Notes under the pieces: generated by a model
Databases searched by the model: none
Told to the model about the DNA's origin: nothing
Seen by the model: only the letters and a program-made list of their open reading frames with translations
Position numbers and translations under genes: made by a program
Part shown: positions 54,306 to 63,224 of the stretch, piece after piece
Position numbering within the stretch: the first letter of the stretch is position 1
Layout: the number at the start of each line of letters is the position of its first letter
From: Pseudomonas chlororaphis subsp. chlororaphis
Lineage (GTDB): Bacteria; Pseudomonadota; Gammaproteobacteria; Pseudomonadales; Pseudomonadaceae
Length of the DNA stretch: 64,000 nt
Direction of reading: 5' to 3'
NCBI RefSeq assembly: GCF_003945765.1
Contig: NZ_CP027712.1
Span: 2,852,001 to 2,916,000 of the forward strand

Positions 54306-54412
54306 AATGAGAGCTCTTGTCTACAGATTGAATATCAGGCCCGCGTGCAGGTGCGGATCGCCTCGTCGGCAATCGAGCGGGGCGTGCGGCGGGCCGTGCA
54401 ACCAGGCTTCGA

Positions 54413-55561
54413 TCAATGGTCTTGCAGCAGCATCCAGGTGCCGTTCTTGACCACGATCAATTCGCGGCCGCGTTCGTCAAAGCCGCTGTGGTCTTGCGGT
54501 GTCATGTTGTAAACACCCTGGGTGCCGGCCAGTTCGTGGCTTTGCTCGAGTGCATCGCGCAGGGCCGCGCGAAACTCGGGAGTTCCGGGTGCGCCTTTCT
54601 TGGCTGCAATCGGGATTGCCTGCTGTAGCAGCAAGCCGGCGTCGAAGGTGTTCCCGCCGAAGGTCGCCGGTTTGCTGCCATTGAGCTTTTCGTAGGCCGT
54701 GGTGTAGTCGCTGGCGATTTTCTTCGAGGGGTGGCTGTCCGGGATTTCATCGATTACGAGCATCAGGCTGGCAGCCAGAATGGTGCCTTCGACCTTTTTT
54801 CCGCCCAGCTTGAGGAAGTCCGGCAGTGCCGCGCCGTGGGTCTGGTAGATCTGCCCGCGATAGCCCTGATCGAACAGTGTGGTCTGCGGCATCACCGCCG
54901 AGCTGCCGGGCGCGGCGACCAGTACCGCGTCGGGACGGCTGGCGAGTATTTTCAGGCTCTGCCCGGTGACGGACGTGTCCTGGCGCTGGAAGCGCTCGTT
55001 GGCCACGACCTTGATGTTGTGCTGCGCCGCCAGGCCGCTCACAACCTTGGCCCAGTTCTCGCCATAAGGGTCACCGGTGCCGATGAAGCCGAGTGTCTTC
55101 ACGCCCTTCTTGGCCATGTGTTCGAACAGCGCCTTGGCGATCAGGTCATCGTTCTGCGTGGTCTTGAATACCCATTTCTTCTGCTCGGTCATCGGCAGCA
55201 CCACCGCGGCGGTGCCAACCGGGGCCAGCAGCGGCACGCCAGCTTCGGCGACGAACTGGATCACACCCATGGCATTGGGCGAGCCGCTCGGGCCGATGAT
55301 GGCGTCGACATTTTCTTCGTCGATCAACTTCTTCAGCGCCTTCACCGTAGCGCTCGGGTCGCTCGCATCATCCAGAGAAATGTACTTCACCGCCTGATCG
55401 CCAGCCTGGGCCGGCAGCAGGGGGATAGTGTTTTTCTGGGGTAGCCCGACCAGTGCGATCGGCCCGGTGGAGGAGGTAATGACCCCGATTTTCACATCTG
55501 CCTGGGCGGCAGCGCAGACGGCACTCAACAACAACGTGGACACGGCTTTTCTGAAAAGCAT
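54413..55561 (-). CDS. livK: Branched-chain-type ABC transporter substrate-binding protein LivK
   Basis: A 382-aa periplasmic receptor with a signal peptide (MLFRKAVSTLLLSAVCAAAQA). The mature start DVKIGVITSSTGPIALVGLP is the type I binding-protein opening, and later GPSGSPNAMGVIQFVAEAG and GFIGTGDPYGENWAKVV line the ligand cleft. The ligand of this subgroup is often an aromatic acid. The ATG at 55561 follows GGAGAAAGTC. It is the first gene of the minus-strand unit livK-livH-livMG-livF-panE-like-aldolase and is divergent from iacH with 790 bp between. Import of indole-3-acetate or a related indole/aromatic acid is the best contextual guess. Confidence 0.92.
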   Translation of the reverse strand: MLFRKAVSTLLLSAVCAAAQADVKIGVITSSTGPIALVGLPQKNTIPLLPAQAGDQAVKYISLDDASDPSATVKALKKLIDEENVDAIIGPSGSPNAMGVIQFVAEAGVPLLAPVGTAAVVLPMTEQKKWVFKTTQNDDLIAKALFEHMAKKGVKTLGFIGTGDPYGENWAKVVSGLAAQHNIKVVANERFQRQDTSVTGQSLKILASRPDAVLVAAPGSSAVMPQTTLFDQGYRGQIYQTHGAALPDFLKLGGKKVEGTILAASLMLVIDEIPDSHPSKKIASDYTTAYEKLNGSKPATFGGNTFDAGLLLQQAIPIAAKKGAPGTPEFRAALRDALEQSHELAGTQGVYNMTPQDHSGFDERGRELIVVKNGTWMLLQDH

Positions 55562-55965
55562 GACTTTCTCCGAAGAGTTGCAACGCGGCAAAAGGCTAAT
55601 GGTCAGCCGCCCCGACCACGACGTGGTGCGAGTACGGCCCAAGGTACGGCCCTGTTTTTTTGGGCGAACTGCTGCGACACCCCTGGGGCGTTACCGAGCC
55701 ATTGAGGTGGCGCTCGACCATGAGCTATCGATCGAAGGCGATGAGGGCAAAAGCAGGTTGCATGCCAGAAATTTTTTGGTGCAGGGCGCAAACCCGTCAT
55801 GGCGATACCCGGAGCGGGCAGTGTCGAGGCGATCCTGCCAAGGCCTTCCGGCGGTCTGTCACAGGGGCATCTGGAAGACGGATAAAACCGGCACCACACC
55901 ATGCTGGGCAAGGCTTTGATCTGGATCAATAAAGGCCTTGATCGACCCCGAAAACCAAGAATTTG

Positions 55966-55990
55966 AACACTGAAAAATCAGTGTTTTTTT
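55966..55990 (+). terminator. Intrinsic terminator hairpin in the livK-iacH gap
   Basis: AACACTGA and TCAGTGTT pair across AAAA, followed by a run of T on the plus strand. No gene on that strand ends nearby; the next one, iacH, starts 360 bp downstream. A short untranslated RNA or antisense livK-leader transcript would end here. On the minus strand the flank is CAAATTC, so it is a plus-strand terminator. Confidence 0.65.
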
Positions 55991-56094
55991 ATGTTTTTTA
56001 GGTGGTTTTTTTCACGGTTTTATTTTTTTGTTTTTGGGTTTTCTGACGGAAGAGTCAACTCGATATTTTTCAAATGTTTTGTTGTTAATCGTTA

Positions 56095-56123
56095 TTGATA
56101 TGTAATTAACATATTGATTTATA
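56095..56123 (+). promoter_or_regulatory. iacH promoter with MarR-like inverted repeat
   Basis: TTGATA (56095-56100), a 17-base spacer and TTTATA (56118-56123) make a good sigma70 promoter 230 bp upstream of iacH. The inverted repeat ATATGT-N5-ACATAT (56098-56114) lies between the -35 and the -10, the usual placement for a MarR repressor. IacR is the expected binder. The assignment is from sequence only. Confidence 0.55.
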
Positions 56124-56351
56124 AGGATAAATATTGTGTTTTCCGGTTTTTCCTATCTCTATGCCGGTGTTACCAAACTGCACGTCACTGGTGCGAAAAG
56201 TGAAAATCTGCACCGAAAATACACATCTTTTTATTTGGTAAAATTCAATTGACATTTCACGTAATTATTATGATTTTAGATTTAAGCGTTCACCCAGGCT
56301 TTCATGCCGAGGGCATCCGTTCTGGCGATACACAAAGAGCAGGTAAAGAGC

Positions 56352-57464
56352 ATGTCGATCGTTGTCCAGGATTTAGCTTTAGGGGGAGATGGCCTTTCGG
56401 TCATGGTGAAGGACACCATCGATATCGCGGGCTATCCGACCCGTGCTTCAAGCAACGCACTGGTCGATGCTCCGGCGGCCGGCGAGCATGCCCAAGTGGT
56501 CCGGGCGCTCCTGGGTGCGGGCTGCCGGATCACCGGCAAAACCAGCCTGCATGAACTGGCTTTCGGGACTACCGGCCTCAACGCCTGGACGGGCACGGCA
56601 GCCAATCCGCGCTACCCGGGCTATATACCGGGTGGCTCCTCCAGCGGTTCGGCGGCGGCGGTGGCGGGCGGGCTTTGCGACTTCGCGCTGGGCACCGATA
56701 CCGGGGGCTCGGTACGGATTCCCGCGGCGTGCTGCGGGGTTTTCGGCCTCAAGCCTACCTTTGGCCGGATCAGTCGCCAGGGTGTCATGCCGACGCACAG
56801 CACCCTCGATTGCGTAGGCCCCCTGGCGCGGGATATGGATCGCTTGATCGAAGCGATGGGCATCATCGATCCCACGTTCGCCCCCGTCCCGCTGCCCGAG
56901 CATCTTGCTATCGGCGTAGTCGCGGTGGAGGTCCACGAACAGATCCAGGCGGTGGTTAACCAGGCGCTGGGGCGTTCGCACTTCAAGCTGCTTGAGCAGA
57001 CGCTGCCTGGTATGTCCGCAGCGTATGGCGCCGGGATGGCGATCATCAACGCCGAAACCTGGGCCGCGTGCGGTCATCTGCTGCAAACCGGCCGGGTCGG
57101 CAGCGATGTCGCCGACCGTTTGCGCGCAGCCAGCCTGACCACGGCCAAGTTCGTTGAAGAAGCCGAAATCACCCGTCGCGCGTTTACCGCAGAAGTGGAC
57201 GCAGCCCTGGCGATCACCCCAATCCTGGCCATGCCGACCATGCCCGACTTCCCATTGCGGGTCGTCGATGCGGCCGACACTCGCGCCGCCCTGGGCATGA
57301 CCTCACTGGTGCGCGCTTTCAATCTTTCCGGTCATCCGGCTCTGAGCATTCCTCTGGAAAGCGCTTCGGGGCTCCCGATAGGCCTGCAACTCATTGCCGC
57401 CCATGGCGCGGACGAACTGCTGTGTGCAGTCGCCCGCGAGCTGGTCCGGCGCCTGGAAGAGTAA
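56352..57464 (+). CDS. iacH: Amidase-signature protein IacH
   Basis: A 370-aa amidase-signature enzyme. The Ser-cisSer-Lys triad is Lys20 (VMVKDTID), the serine in IPGGSSSGSAAAVA near residue 96 and nucleophile Ser120 (GTDTGGSVRIP). Its place, first gene of the iac operon, matches iacH of Pseudomonas iac clusters; the exact step in indole-3-acetate breakdown was not clear to me. The ATG at 56352 has AAAGAG nearby and precedes the conserved part; an upstream in-frame start at 56304 seems less likely. The stop is 27 bp before iacA. Confidence 0.85.
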   Translation: MSIVVQDLALGGDGLSVMVKDTIDIAGYPTRASSNALVDAPAAGEHAQVVRALLGAGCRITGKTSLHELAFGTTGLNAWTGTAANPRYPGYIPGGSSSGSAAAVAGGLCDFALGTDTGGSVRIPAACCGVFGLKPTFGRISRQGVMPTHSTLDCVGPLARDMDRLIEAMGIIDPTFAPVPLPEHLAIGVVAVEVHEQIQAVVNQALGRSHFKLLEQTLPGMSAAYGAGMAIINAETWAACGHLLQTGRVGSDVADRLRAASLTTAKFVEEAEITRRAFTAEVDAALAITPILAMPTMPDFPLRVVDAADTRAALGMTSLVRAFNLSGHPALSIPLESASGLPIGLQLIAAHGADELLCAVARELVRRLEE

Positions 57465-57491
57465 ATCGTCATGCTTACTATGGAGAAACCC

Positions 57492-58664
57492 ATGACTGCG
57501 CCAAGCGAGCTGAATCACCAGCGCCGTGTGCCGATCACGGCGAATGAAGCCTTTCAGAATCTGTTGGTCGAGATTCGCACGCGTGCCCGGAATGAAGAAT
57601 TCGACCAGCAAAAATGCATCTCGCAGGATGTCATCGAACAGTTCCGCACGCTCGGCGTCTATCGTGCCCTGGTGCCCAAGCGCTTCGGCGGTGACGAGCG
57701 CTCACCGGCCGAGTTTTGCCAGATGGTCGAGGACATCTCCATCGCCGATGGGTCCGCCGGCTGGGTCGCCAGCTTCGGCATGAGCCCGGTTTATCTGGCG
57801 GCGCTACCGCTGGAAACCCTGCAGAAAATCTACGCCGACTCGCCTGACGTGGTATTCGCCGGCGGGATCTTCCCACCGCAGCCCGCGCCATTTGTCGAAG
57901 GTGGCCTGGAGGTGAACGGGCGCTGGAAATTTTCCAGCGGCTGCATGGGGGCGTCGCTGATCGGGGTGGGCATCAGCCCGAAGAACGGCGAGATGCTCGG
58001 CCTTCCACGGCTGGCGGTGATGCCTCGGGAAAAGGTGCGGATCGAGCAAACCTGGAACGTCGTCGGCCTGGTCGGCACCGGCAGCCATGACGTCGTCGTC
58101 GAAGGCGTCGTGGTGCCTGAGGAGTGGACGTTCGTTCGCGGCGGTCCTTCGAGTCTTGACGAGCCGTTTTTCCGCTATCCGTCCCTGTCGTTCGCCACTC
58201 AGGTCTTGTCGGTGGTCGGCCTGGGCGTTGCGCGCGCTGCCCTCGACGAGTTGAGTGGCATGGCCAGTGGCCGAATCTCCGTGACCGGTGCGCCGTCATT
58301 GTCCGACCGGCCGCTGGCTCAGGTCGAAATGGCCAAGGCCGAAGCGGCGCTGCGCGCTGCGCGGTCGTGGTTCTACCAGGCGATCGACGATGCCTGGGCC
58401 AGCGTCCTGGCCGGCGATCCGGTGAGTGTCGAGCAGACCAATATGCTGCGCTTGTCCTCGACCCATGCCACTCGTGTCTCGGCCGATGTAGCGCGCACCG
58501 CGCAAATGCTTTCGGGTATGAGCGGGGTGTACCGTACCAGCCCCCTGTCGCGCTTCGTCAACGACACCCAGGTCATTACCCAGCACGCCTTCATGGGCGA
58601 CATGACTTACCAGAACGCCGGCGCGATTTTCTTCGGCAATAAGCCGCTGCCGGGCTACCTGTAA
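57492..58664 (+). CDS. iacA: Indole-3-acetate monooxygenase IacA (acyl-CoA-dehydrogenase-fold flavoprotein)
   Basis: A 390-aa group D flavin monooxygenase with the acyl-CoA dehydrogenase fold. It is thought to oxidise the indole ring of indole-3-acetate using reduced flavin from IacG. Typical blocks are FRTLGVYRALVPKRFGG near residue 50, ISIADGSAGWVASFGMSPV and VGLVGTGSHDVVVEGVVVP, as in HpaB/HpaH and DszC relatives. The ATG at 57492 follows GGAGAAACCC, better than the ATG seven codons upstream. It lies directly before iacB in the conserved operon order. Confidence 0.92.
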   Translation: MTAPSELNHQRRVPITANEAFQNLLVEIRTRARNEEFDQQKCISQDVIEQFRTLGVYRALVPKRFGGDERSPAEFCQMVEDISIADGSAGWVASFGMSPVYLAALPLETLQKIYADSPDVVFAGGIFPPQPAPFVEGGLEVNGRWKFSSGCMGASLIGVGISPKNGEMLGLPRLAVMPREKVRIEQTWNVVGLVGTGSHDVVVEGVVVPEEWTFVRGGPSSLDEPFFRYPSLSFATQVLSVVGLGVARAALDELSGMASGRISVTGAPSLSDRPLAQVEMAKAEAALRAARSWFYQAIDDAWASVLAGDPVSVEQTNMLRLSSTHATRVSADVARTAQMLSGMSGVYRTSPLSRFVNDTQVITQHAFMGDMTYQNAGAIFFGNKPLPGYL

Positions 58665-58689
58665 TTTTCCCTACTGATTGGTGAACCCC

Positions 58690-59049
58690 ATGACCGATAA
58701 AAAATCCCTGCGAGTCCTGTTCTGCATCGGCATCAACCAGAACTTCTTCGATGCTCCGCGTCCCGAGGCGCTGGAGGTATGGGCCGCGTTCGGCGTCATG
58801 TGGAACGGCATCGCCGATCTGCCTGGCGTGACTGTGCTGGGCAACATGGACGATGACCAGAGCATGGTCGGCCCCTCCGCCGGTTGGCCCTGGACCACGT
58901 ATCTGCTGGCCGATGTGCCGGACATCGAAACCGTCCACGCCGCCTGCAATCTGTTTCGCACCACGGAGGTCGGCGATGGCCCCTACAAACTTTGGAAGTA
59001 CTGCAAGGTCGAGGCCCGTACCGGTCGCGAACTGATCATCCAGCGCTGA
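58690..59049 (+). CDS. iacB: IacB, conserved protein of the iac pathway
   Basis: A 119-aa protein recognised by position between iacA and iacI and by its style: LRVLFCIGINQNFFDAPRPE at the start and GPSAGWPWTTYLLADVPD with NLFRTTEVGDGPYKLWKYCK later. The family has no known enzymatic motif; its role in indole-3-acetate breakdown was not clear to me. The sequence is aromatic-rich and cytoplasmic, with no signal peptide. The start at 58690 follows GGTGA. Complete in length, it lies 25 bp after iacA. Confidence 0.85.
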   Translation: MTDKKSLRVLFCIGINQNFFDAPRPEALEVWAAFGVMWNGIADLPGVTVLGNMDDDQSMVGPSAGWPWTTYLLADVPDIETVHAACNLFRTTEVGDGPYKLWKYCKVEARTGRELIIQR

Positions 59050-59065
59050 ATCGAGAGCAGTCGCC

Positions 59066-59596
59066 ATGTCATCACAAGAGCATTTGCGCGCACTGGAGCA
59101 GCGGCTCCAACAGCTGGAAAGCGAGAACGCCATTCGCGCCTGCATGAACCGCTACATGTTCCTGTGCGATGAACTGGGCGTGGGCTCCCCCCTCGAGGAG
59201 CTGGCCGCTCTGTTCACGGCGCAGGCGATCTGGGAAGGCAAGGGAGCCAGGTACCAGAACAGCTTCGGCGGTTACCGCGGGCGTGAGGCGATCAAAGCGA
59301 TGTTTGCGACCTACATGGTCGAACCTGCGCACTTTTCGCTGAACGTGCATTTCCTGACCTCGGAGCTGATCCGGGTCAGCGGCGAGACCGCGGATGCCAG
59401 TTGGGTGATGTTGCAGGCCTCGACCTTTGCCTCGGGTGCCTCGCACCTCAACAGCGCTCGCCTCAGCGTGCGGTTCGCCCAGGAACAGGGGCAGTGGCGC
59501 ATGGCGCACTTTCAGACCGAGAACCTGTTCAGTCGCCCGGTCGATACCTGGAATAGCGCCGCCCACCTGCCCGTACCTGGCCAATCCGGGGAGTGA
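59066..59596 (+). CDS. iacI: IacI, SnoaL/NTF2-like protein
   Basis: A 176-aa protein of the SnoaL-like/NTF2 superfamily: an N-terminal helix (HLRALEQRLQQLESENAIRA), the cone-shaped domain with FTAQAIWEGKGARYQNSFGG and a C-terminal strand set ending LSVRFAQEQGQWRMAHFQTE. In the iac operon it is thought to act on an intermediate after IacA/IacE, possibly as a hydrolase or isomerase; the exact step is not settled as far as I know. The ATG at 59066 is preceded by GAGAGC. It overlaps nothing and is 47 bp before iacC. Confidence 0.87.
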   Translation: MSSQEHLRALEQRLQQLESENAIRACMNRYMFLCDELGVGSPLEELAALFTAQAIWEGKGARYQNSFGGYRGREAIKAMFATYMVEPAHFSLNVHFLTSELIRVSGETADASWVMLQASTFASGASHLNSARLSVRFAQEQGQWRMAHFQTENLFSRPVDTWNSAAHLPVPGQSGE

Positions 59597-59643
59597 CACC
59601 CGGAATTCTTGAAGTCGGCGACGCCTGCCGACGAGGAGTGATC

Positions 59644-60918
59644 GTGAATAACCTGATAAACACCGTAACGCTGGACGCCAGCCCCTCCGACCTGGTTCTG
59701 CATGACCGTGTTCACACGTCGATGTACACCGATGGCAAGCTCTTCGAGCAGGAACTGGACAAGATTTTCTACAGCACCTGGATCTGGGTCGCGCATGCCA
59801 GCGAGATTCCCGATTCCGGCAGCTACAAGAGCACTTACGTCGGCAAGCAGCCGGTAATCGTCGTACGCGACCGCAAGAAAGACGTGCATGTGTTGCTCAA
59901 TCGCTGCCGCCATCGTGGCGCAACGGTGTGCGAACACAAGAAGGGCAAGACCAACAGTTTCGTCTGCCCTTATCACGGCTGGAGCTACGCCCTGGATGGC
60001 AGCCTGCGTGGTGTGCCGCACCCGGAAAGTTACGGCGATTGCCTGGAAAAGGCCGACTTGCCTTTGGTCGGCCTGCGTGTCGAGCAATACAACGGCATGA
60101 TCTTCGCCACCTTCAAGGATGATATCGAGCCCCTCGTCGACTTCCTCGGCCCGGCGAAGAAGTGGATTGACCTGTTCATGAAGCAGGGCGCCGGTTACCC
60201 GGTCAAGGTGGGAGGCGAGCATCGCTTCCGCTTCCCCGGCAACTGGAAAATCCAGCTGGAAAACACCACCGATGCCTATCACTTCCCGCTGGTGCACAAG
60301 TCGTTCCTGTCGTCCGTGGATGAACAGACGCTGGAGCTGTTCGATTTCGTCAAAGGGCCGGGCTACGTCGAAGACCTCGGCAACGGCCACAGCGTGATGG
60401 TGATGATCCCCGACCTGGTCGATCTGGAGGCCAATCTCGATTTGCCGATCCCGGCGCGCTTTGAGGATCTGGCCGCGCAACTGCGCGCCGAAGGCCAGGA
60501 CGAGGAATCGGTCCGCCGTATCGTACGCGCGGTAGGCGGTTCGGGCTTCAACCTCAACCTGTTCCCGAACGTCGCTTGTTCCATGGCGTTCTTCCGGGTG
60601 CTGCAACCCATCGCAGTGGACGAAACCGAAATCCATCACGCGGTGATCACCATGGACGGTGGCCCGGCCGTGGCCAACCGTTATCGCCTGCGCCTGCATG
60701 AGCACTTCCAGGGCCCGATGGGGTTTGGCACGCCGGACGATTCCGAGGCATGGGAGCGCGTACAGCGCGGCGCCAGTGCCGGCACCGATCTGTGGATCAT
60801 GCTCAATCGCGGCCTGCCGGGCGAAAAGGAGTCGGAAGACGGGCGGGTGAGCGATGTGAGTGCCGAGACCGGCATGCGCGCTGGCTACCAGCAGTGGAAA
60901 AAGATGATGTCGGCCTGA
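59644..60918 (+). CDS. iacC: Rieske oxygenase alpha subunit IacC
   Basis: A 424-aa Rieske non-heme iron oxygenase large subunit. The Rieske ligands are Cys88 and His90 (NRCRHRGA) and Cys108 and His111 (VCPYHGWSY). The catalytic iron triad is in ENTTDAYHFPLVH, with Asp210 as electron bridge and His213 and His218, plus a later Asp. With IacD and reductase IacF it is expected to convert the dioxindole-3-acetate stage to catechol. The GTG at 59644 is chosen because GAGGAG lies seven bases upstream; a nearby GTG at 59638 and an ORF start at 59593 are less likely. Confidence 0.93.
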   Translation: MNNLINTVTLDASPSDLVLHDRVHTSMYTDGKLFEQELDKIFYSTWIWVAHASEIPDSGSYKSTYVGKQPVIVVRDRKKDVHVLLNRCRHRGATVCEHKKGKTNSFVCPYHGWSYALDGSLRGVPHPESYGDCLEKADLPLVGLRVEQYNGMIFATFKDDIEPLVDFLGPAKKWIDLFMKQGAGYPVKVGGEHRFRFPGNWKIQLENTTDAYHFPLVHKSFLSSVDEQTLELFDFVKGPGYVEDLGNGHSVMVMIPDLVDLEANLDLPIPARFEDLAAQLRAEGQDEESVRRIVRAVGGSGFNLNLFPNVACSMAFFRVLQPIAVDETEIHHAVITMDGGPAVANRYRLRLHEHFQGPMGFGTPDDSEAWERVQRGASAGTDLWIMLNRGLPGEKESEDGRVSDVSAETGMRAGYQQWKKMMSA

Positions 60919-60934
60919 GTCGATGGAGAACACC

Positions 60935-61414
60935 ATGATCAATCTGCAATTGCTCAACCAGGTCAGCGCTTTCATTTGGCAGGAAGCGGACATGCTCGAT
61001 CACGGCGATTTTGTCGAATGGCTCGATCTGTGGACCGAGAACGCGACTTACATCATCCCGATCGATCCGCTGGAAACCGATTTCGAGAACACCCTGAACT
61101 ACGCCTACGACGATCACCACATGCGTCAGTTGCGCGTGGCCCGATTGACCAGCGGCGAGTCGATTTCGACCACCCCGCGGGCGCGCACCGTGCGCAGTCA
61201 GTCGCGCTTTCGCCTGTTGTCGGATCGAGACGGGGTGGTCACCGTGCGTTGCGCACAGAACCTGCGCGAGTTCCGCAAGGATGTGCTCAAGCAGTACACC
61301 GCCGATGTCACATTCGAGCTGGTGCTCAGCGGTGACAGTTTCAAGATCCAGCGCAAGCTGATTCAACTGATCAACTCCACCGATACCCTCGCGGGTATCG
61401 GTTACATCCTCTGA
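60935..61414 (+). CDS. iacD: Rieske oxygenase beta subunit IacD
   Basis: A 159-aa small subunit of the ring-hydroxylating oxygenase, an NTF2-like fold that trimerises with IacC. LLNQVSAFIWQEADMLDHGD is the beta-subunit opening, and YAYDDHHMRQLRVARLTSG with RTVRSQSRFRLL are typical for benzoate/anthranilate-type partners. It has no metal site of its own. The ATG at 60935 follows GGAGAA; the earlier ATG at 60923 contains that ribosome site. It comes 16 bp after iacC. Confidence 0.92.
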   Translation: MINLQLLNQVSAFIWQEADMLDHGDFVEWLDLWTENATYIIPIDPLETDFENTLNYAYDDHHMRQLRVARLTSGESISTTPRARTVRSQSRFRLLSDRDGVVTVRCAQNLREFRKDVLKQYTADVTFELVLSGDSFKIQRKLIQLINSTDTLAGIGYIL

Positions 61415-61424
61415 GGACGCTGCC

Positions 61425-62165
61425 ATGACACAGGTTGCATTGGTCACCGGAGCGGCCCAGGGGCTGGGCAGGAGCATTGCCGAGCAACTGCTGAACAGCG
61501 GCTACCGGGTCGTGATCAGCGACCGCTCGCTGGAGTCGGCGCAAGCCACCGCCGCTGAGCTGGACGCTACTGGCGAACGGGTGCTGGCACTCAAGCTCGA
61601 CGTGTCGAGCAAGGTCGATTTCGAGGACGCTCTGGCGGCTGTCGTCGCGCATTGGGGGGCGTTGCAGGTGGTGGTGAACAACGCCGCGATGACCATGACC
61701 ACGCCCGTGATGCAGATCAGCCCGGAAGAGTTCGATCGGGTGGTGAGCGTTAACCAGCGCGGCACGTTTGTCGGCTGCCAAGTGTTCGGCAGCTATCTGG
61801 CGACCCGGGGGTACGGGAGGATCATCAATATGGCCTCCCTGGCCGGGCAGAACGGCGGCACCGCGACCGGCGCGCATTACGCCGCCTCCAAGGGCGCAAT
61901 CATCACCTTGACCAAGGTCTTTGCCAAAGAGCTGGCGGCCTCCGGTGTCACGGTCAACGCCATCGCCCCGGGCCCTGTCGAGTCGCCGGCGGTACGTGCC
62001 GCCGTGCCGCCCGAGCGCCTGGAAAAACTGATAGAGGCGATTCCGGTCAAGCAATTGGGCAACGCCGCATTCATCGGCAGGCTGATCGTGCAACTGGCCA
62101 GCGAAGACGCCTACTTCACCACCGGGGCGACCTGGGACGTGAACGGCGGGCTCTTCATGCGCTGA
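61425..62165 (+). CDS. iacE: Short-chain dehydrogenase IacE
   Basis: A 246-aa classical SDR with cofactor motif TGAAQGLGRSIAEQ, the NNAAMT segment and the Tyr-Lys pair in AHYAASKGAIITLTK, following Ser in INMASLAGQNGG. In indole-3-acetate breakdown IacE is thought to oxidise the hydroxylated product of IacA toward dioxindole-3-acetate. The start follows GAGGACGCTGCC. The C-terminus (FTTGATWDVNGGLFM) is complete. It is 10 bp after iacD and 80 bp before iacF. Confidence 0.92.
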   Translation: MTQVALVTGAAQGLGRSIAEQLLNSGYRVVISDRSLESAQATAAELDATGERVLALKLDVSSKVDFEDALAAVVAHWGALQVVVNNAAMTMTTPVMQISPEEFDRVVSVNQRGTFVGCQVFGSYLATRGYGRIINMASLAGQNGGTATGAHYAASKGAIITLTKVFAKELAASGVTVNAIAPGPVESPAVRAAVPPERLEKLIEAIPVKQLGNAAFIGRLIVQLASEDAYFTTGATWDVNGGLFMR

Positions 62166-62245
62166 GGTCATTGGCGCCACGTTTTGCAACAGCAGCAGGG
62201 CGTGCCCAGGTGCGCGCCCGTACAACCAATTCGGGACAGTCCGGT

Positions 62246-63205
62246 ATGAGCGATCAATTATTGAAAGTTATCGTGCACAAGCGCGAAGAGCAGGGCGAAG
62301 GTGTCGTCGTGCTGGATCTGAGCGATGCGTCGGGACAGCCCTTGCCCGCGTTCGAGGCGGGCGCGCATGTCGATATCCATCTCAAGGCTGGGCTGGTTCG
62401 TCAGTATTCGCTGTGTGGCGATCCGGCCAACGCCAGCGCCTATCGCTTGGGGGTACTCAAGGATCCCGCCTCGCGGGGCGGTTCGGTGGCGGTGCATGAG
62501 TGGTTGCAAGAAGGGCGCGAGATCGAGATCAGCCTGCCGCGCAATCACTTTCCGCTGGCCAGCGATGCCAGGCGCTCGATCCTGATCGGTGGCGGTATCG
62601 GCATTACCCCGATGGTCGCCATGGCCTACGCATTGAATGCCCGCGGCAGCGATTTCGAACTGCACTATTGCGGCCGCTCGCGCAGTCGCAGCGCCTTTCT
62701 CGACGAGTTGGGCAGCGCTGCGTTTGCTTCCCGGTTGCACACGCATTTCGACGACGAAGCCGTCGAACAGAAACTCGACCTGTCCAGGGTGCTGGGCACC
62801 CCCCAGGCCGGTGTACACCTGTATGTCTGCGGACCGTCCGGCTTCATGGACTGGATCATTGCCCAGGCCCTGGAAGCAGGTTACGCCGACGATCATGTGC
62901 ACCGCGAATACTTCCAGGTCGAAGTCGACACCTCGGGCGCGGGCTTCGAAGTGGTTGCCCAGCGTAGTGGCAAGACCGTCCAGGTGGTCGAGGGCCAGAG
63001 CATTGTCGAGGCACTGGCTGCCGTGGGCATCAGGATTGAAGTGTCCTGTGAGCAGGGCGTTTGCGGCACCTGCTTGTGCGACGTTATCGAAGGCGAACCG
63101 GATCACCGCGACGTGTATCTCACGGATGACGAAAAATCCGCCAATGACCAGATTCTGGTGTGCTGTTCCCGAGCCAAATCCAAGAAGCTGGTGCTGGATA
63201 TCTGA
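62246..63205 (+). CDS. iacF: Ferredoxin reductase component IacF
   Basis: A 319-aa reductase of the phthalate-dioxygenase-reductase family. It has an FMN site (GLVRQYSLCGDP), an NADH domain (LIGGGIGITPMVAMAYAL) and a C-terminal ferredoxin with CEQGVCGTCLC and a fourth ligand near LVCCSRAK. It passes electrons to IacCD. It is closely similar to VanB at 29781, a paralogue. The ATG at 62246 has only a weak ribosome site; the ORF is open 25 codons further, but without conserved residues. Confidence 0.9.
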   Translation: MSDQLLKVIVHKREEQGEGVVVLDLSDASGQPLPAFEAGAHVDIHLKAGLVRQYSLCGDPANASAYRLGVLKDPASRGGSVAVHEWLQEGREIEISLPRNHFPLASDARRSILIGGGIGITPMVAMAYALNARGSDFELHYCGRSRSRSAFLDELGSAAFASRLHTHFDDEAVEQKLDLSRVLGTPQAGVHLYVCGPSGFMDWIIAQALEAGYADDHVHREYFQVEVDTSGAGFEVVAQRSGKTVQVVEGQSIVEALAAVGIRIEVSCEQGVCGTCLCDVIEGEPDHRDVYLTDDEKSANDQILVCCSRAKSKKLVLDI

Positions 63206-63224
63206 TAGACCGGAGGGTAAGACC

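Larger units (their letters stand above)
55562..56351. other. livK-iacH divergent intergenic region
   Basis: This 790-bp gap contains no supported gene. From about 55950 to 56290 it is strongly AT-rich, unlike its surroundings. It holds the terminator hairpin at 55966-55990 and the iacH promoter with its inverted repeat at 56095-56123, listed separately. The half nearest livK (55562-55950) has ordinary composition and must carry the livK promoter; I could not pick one clearly. Confidence 0.7.

Noticed and set aside
55660..55932. 90-aa plus-strand frame between livK and iacH, ending near the terminator hairpin
   Set aside because: No ribosome site and no recognisable composition; the terminator is 34 bp further, so a link is possible but not supported.
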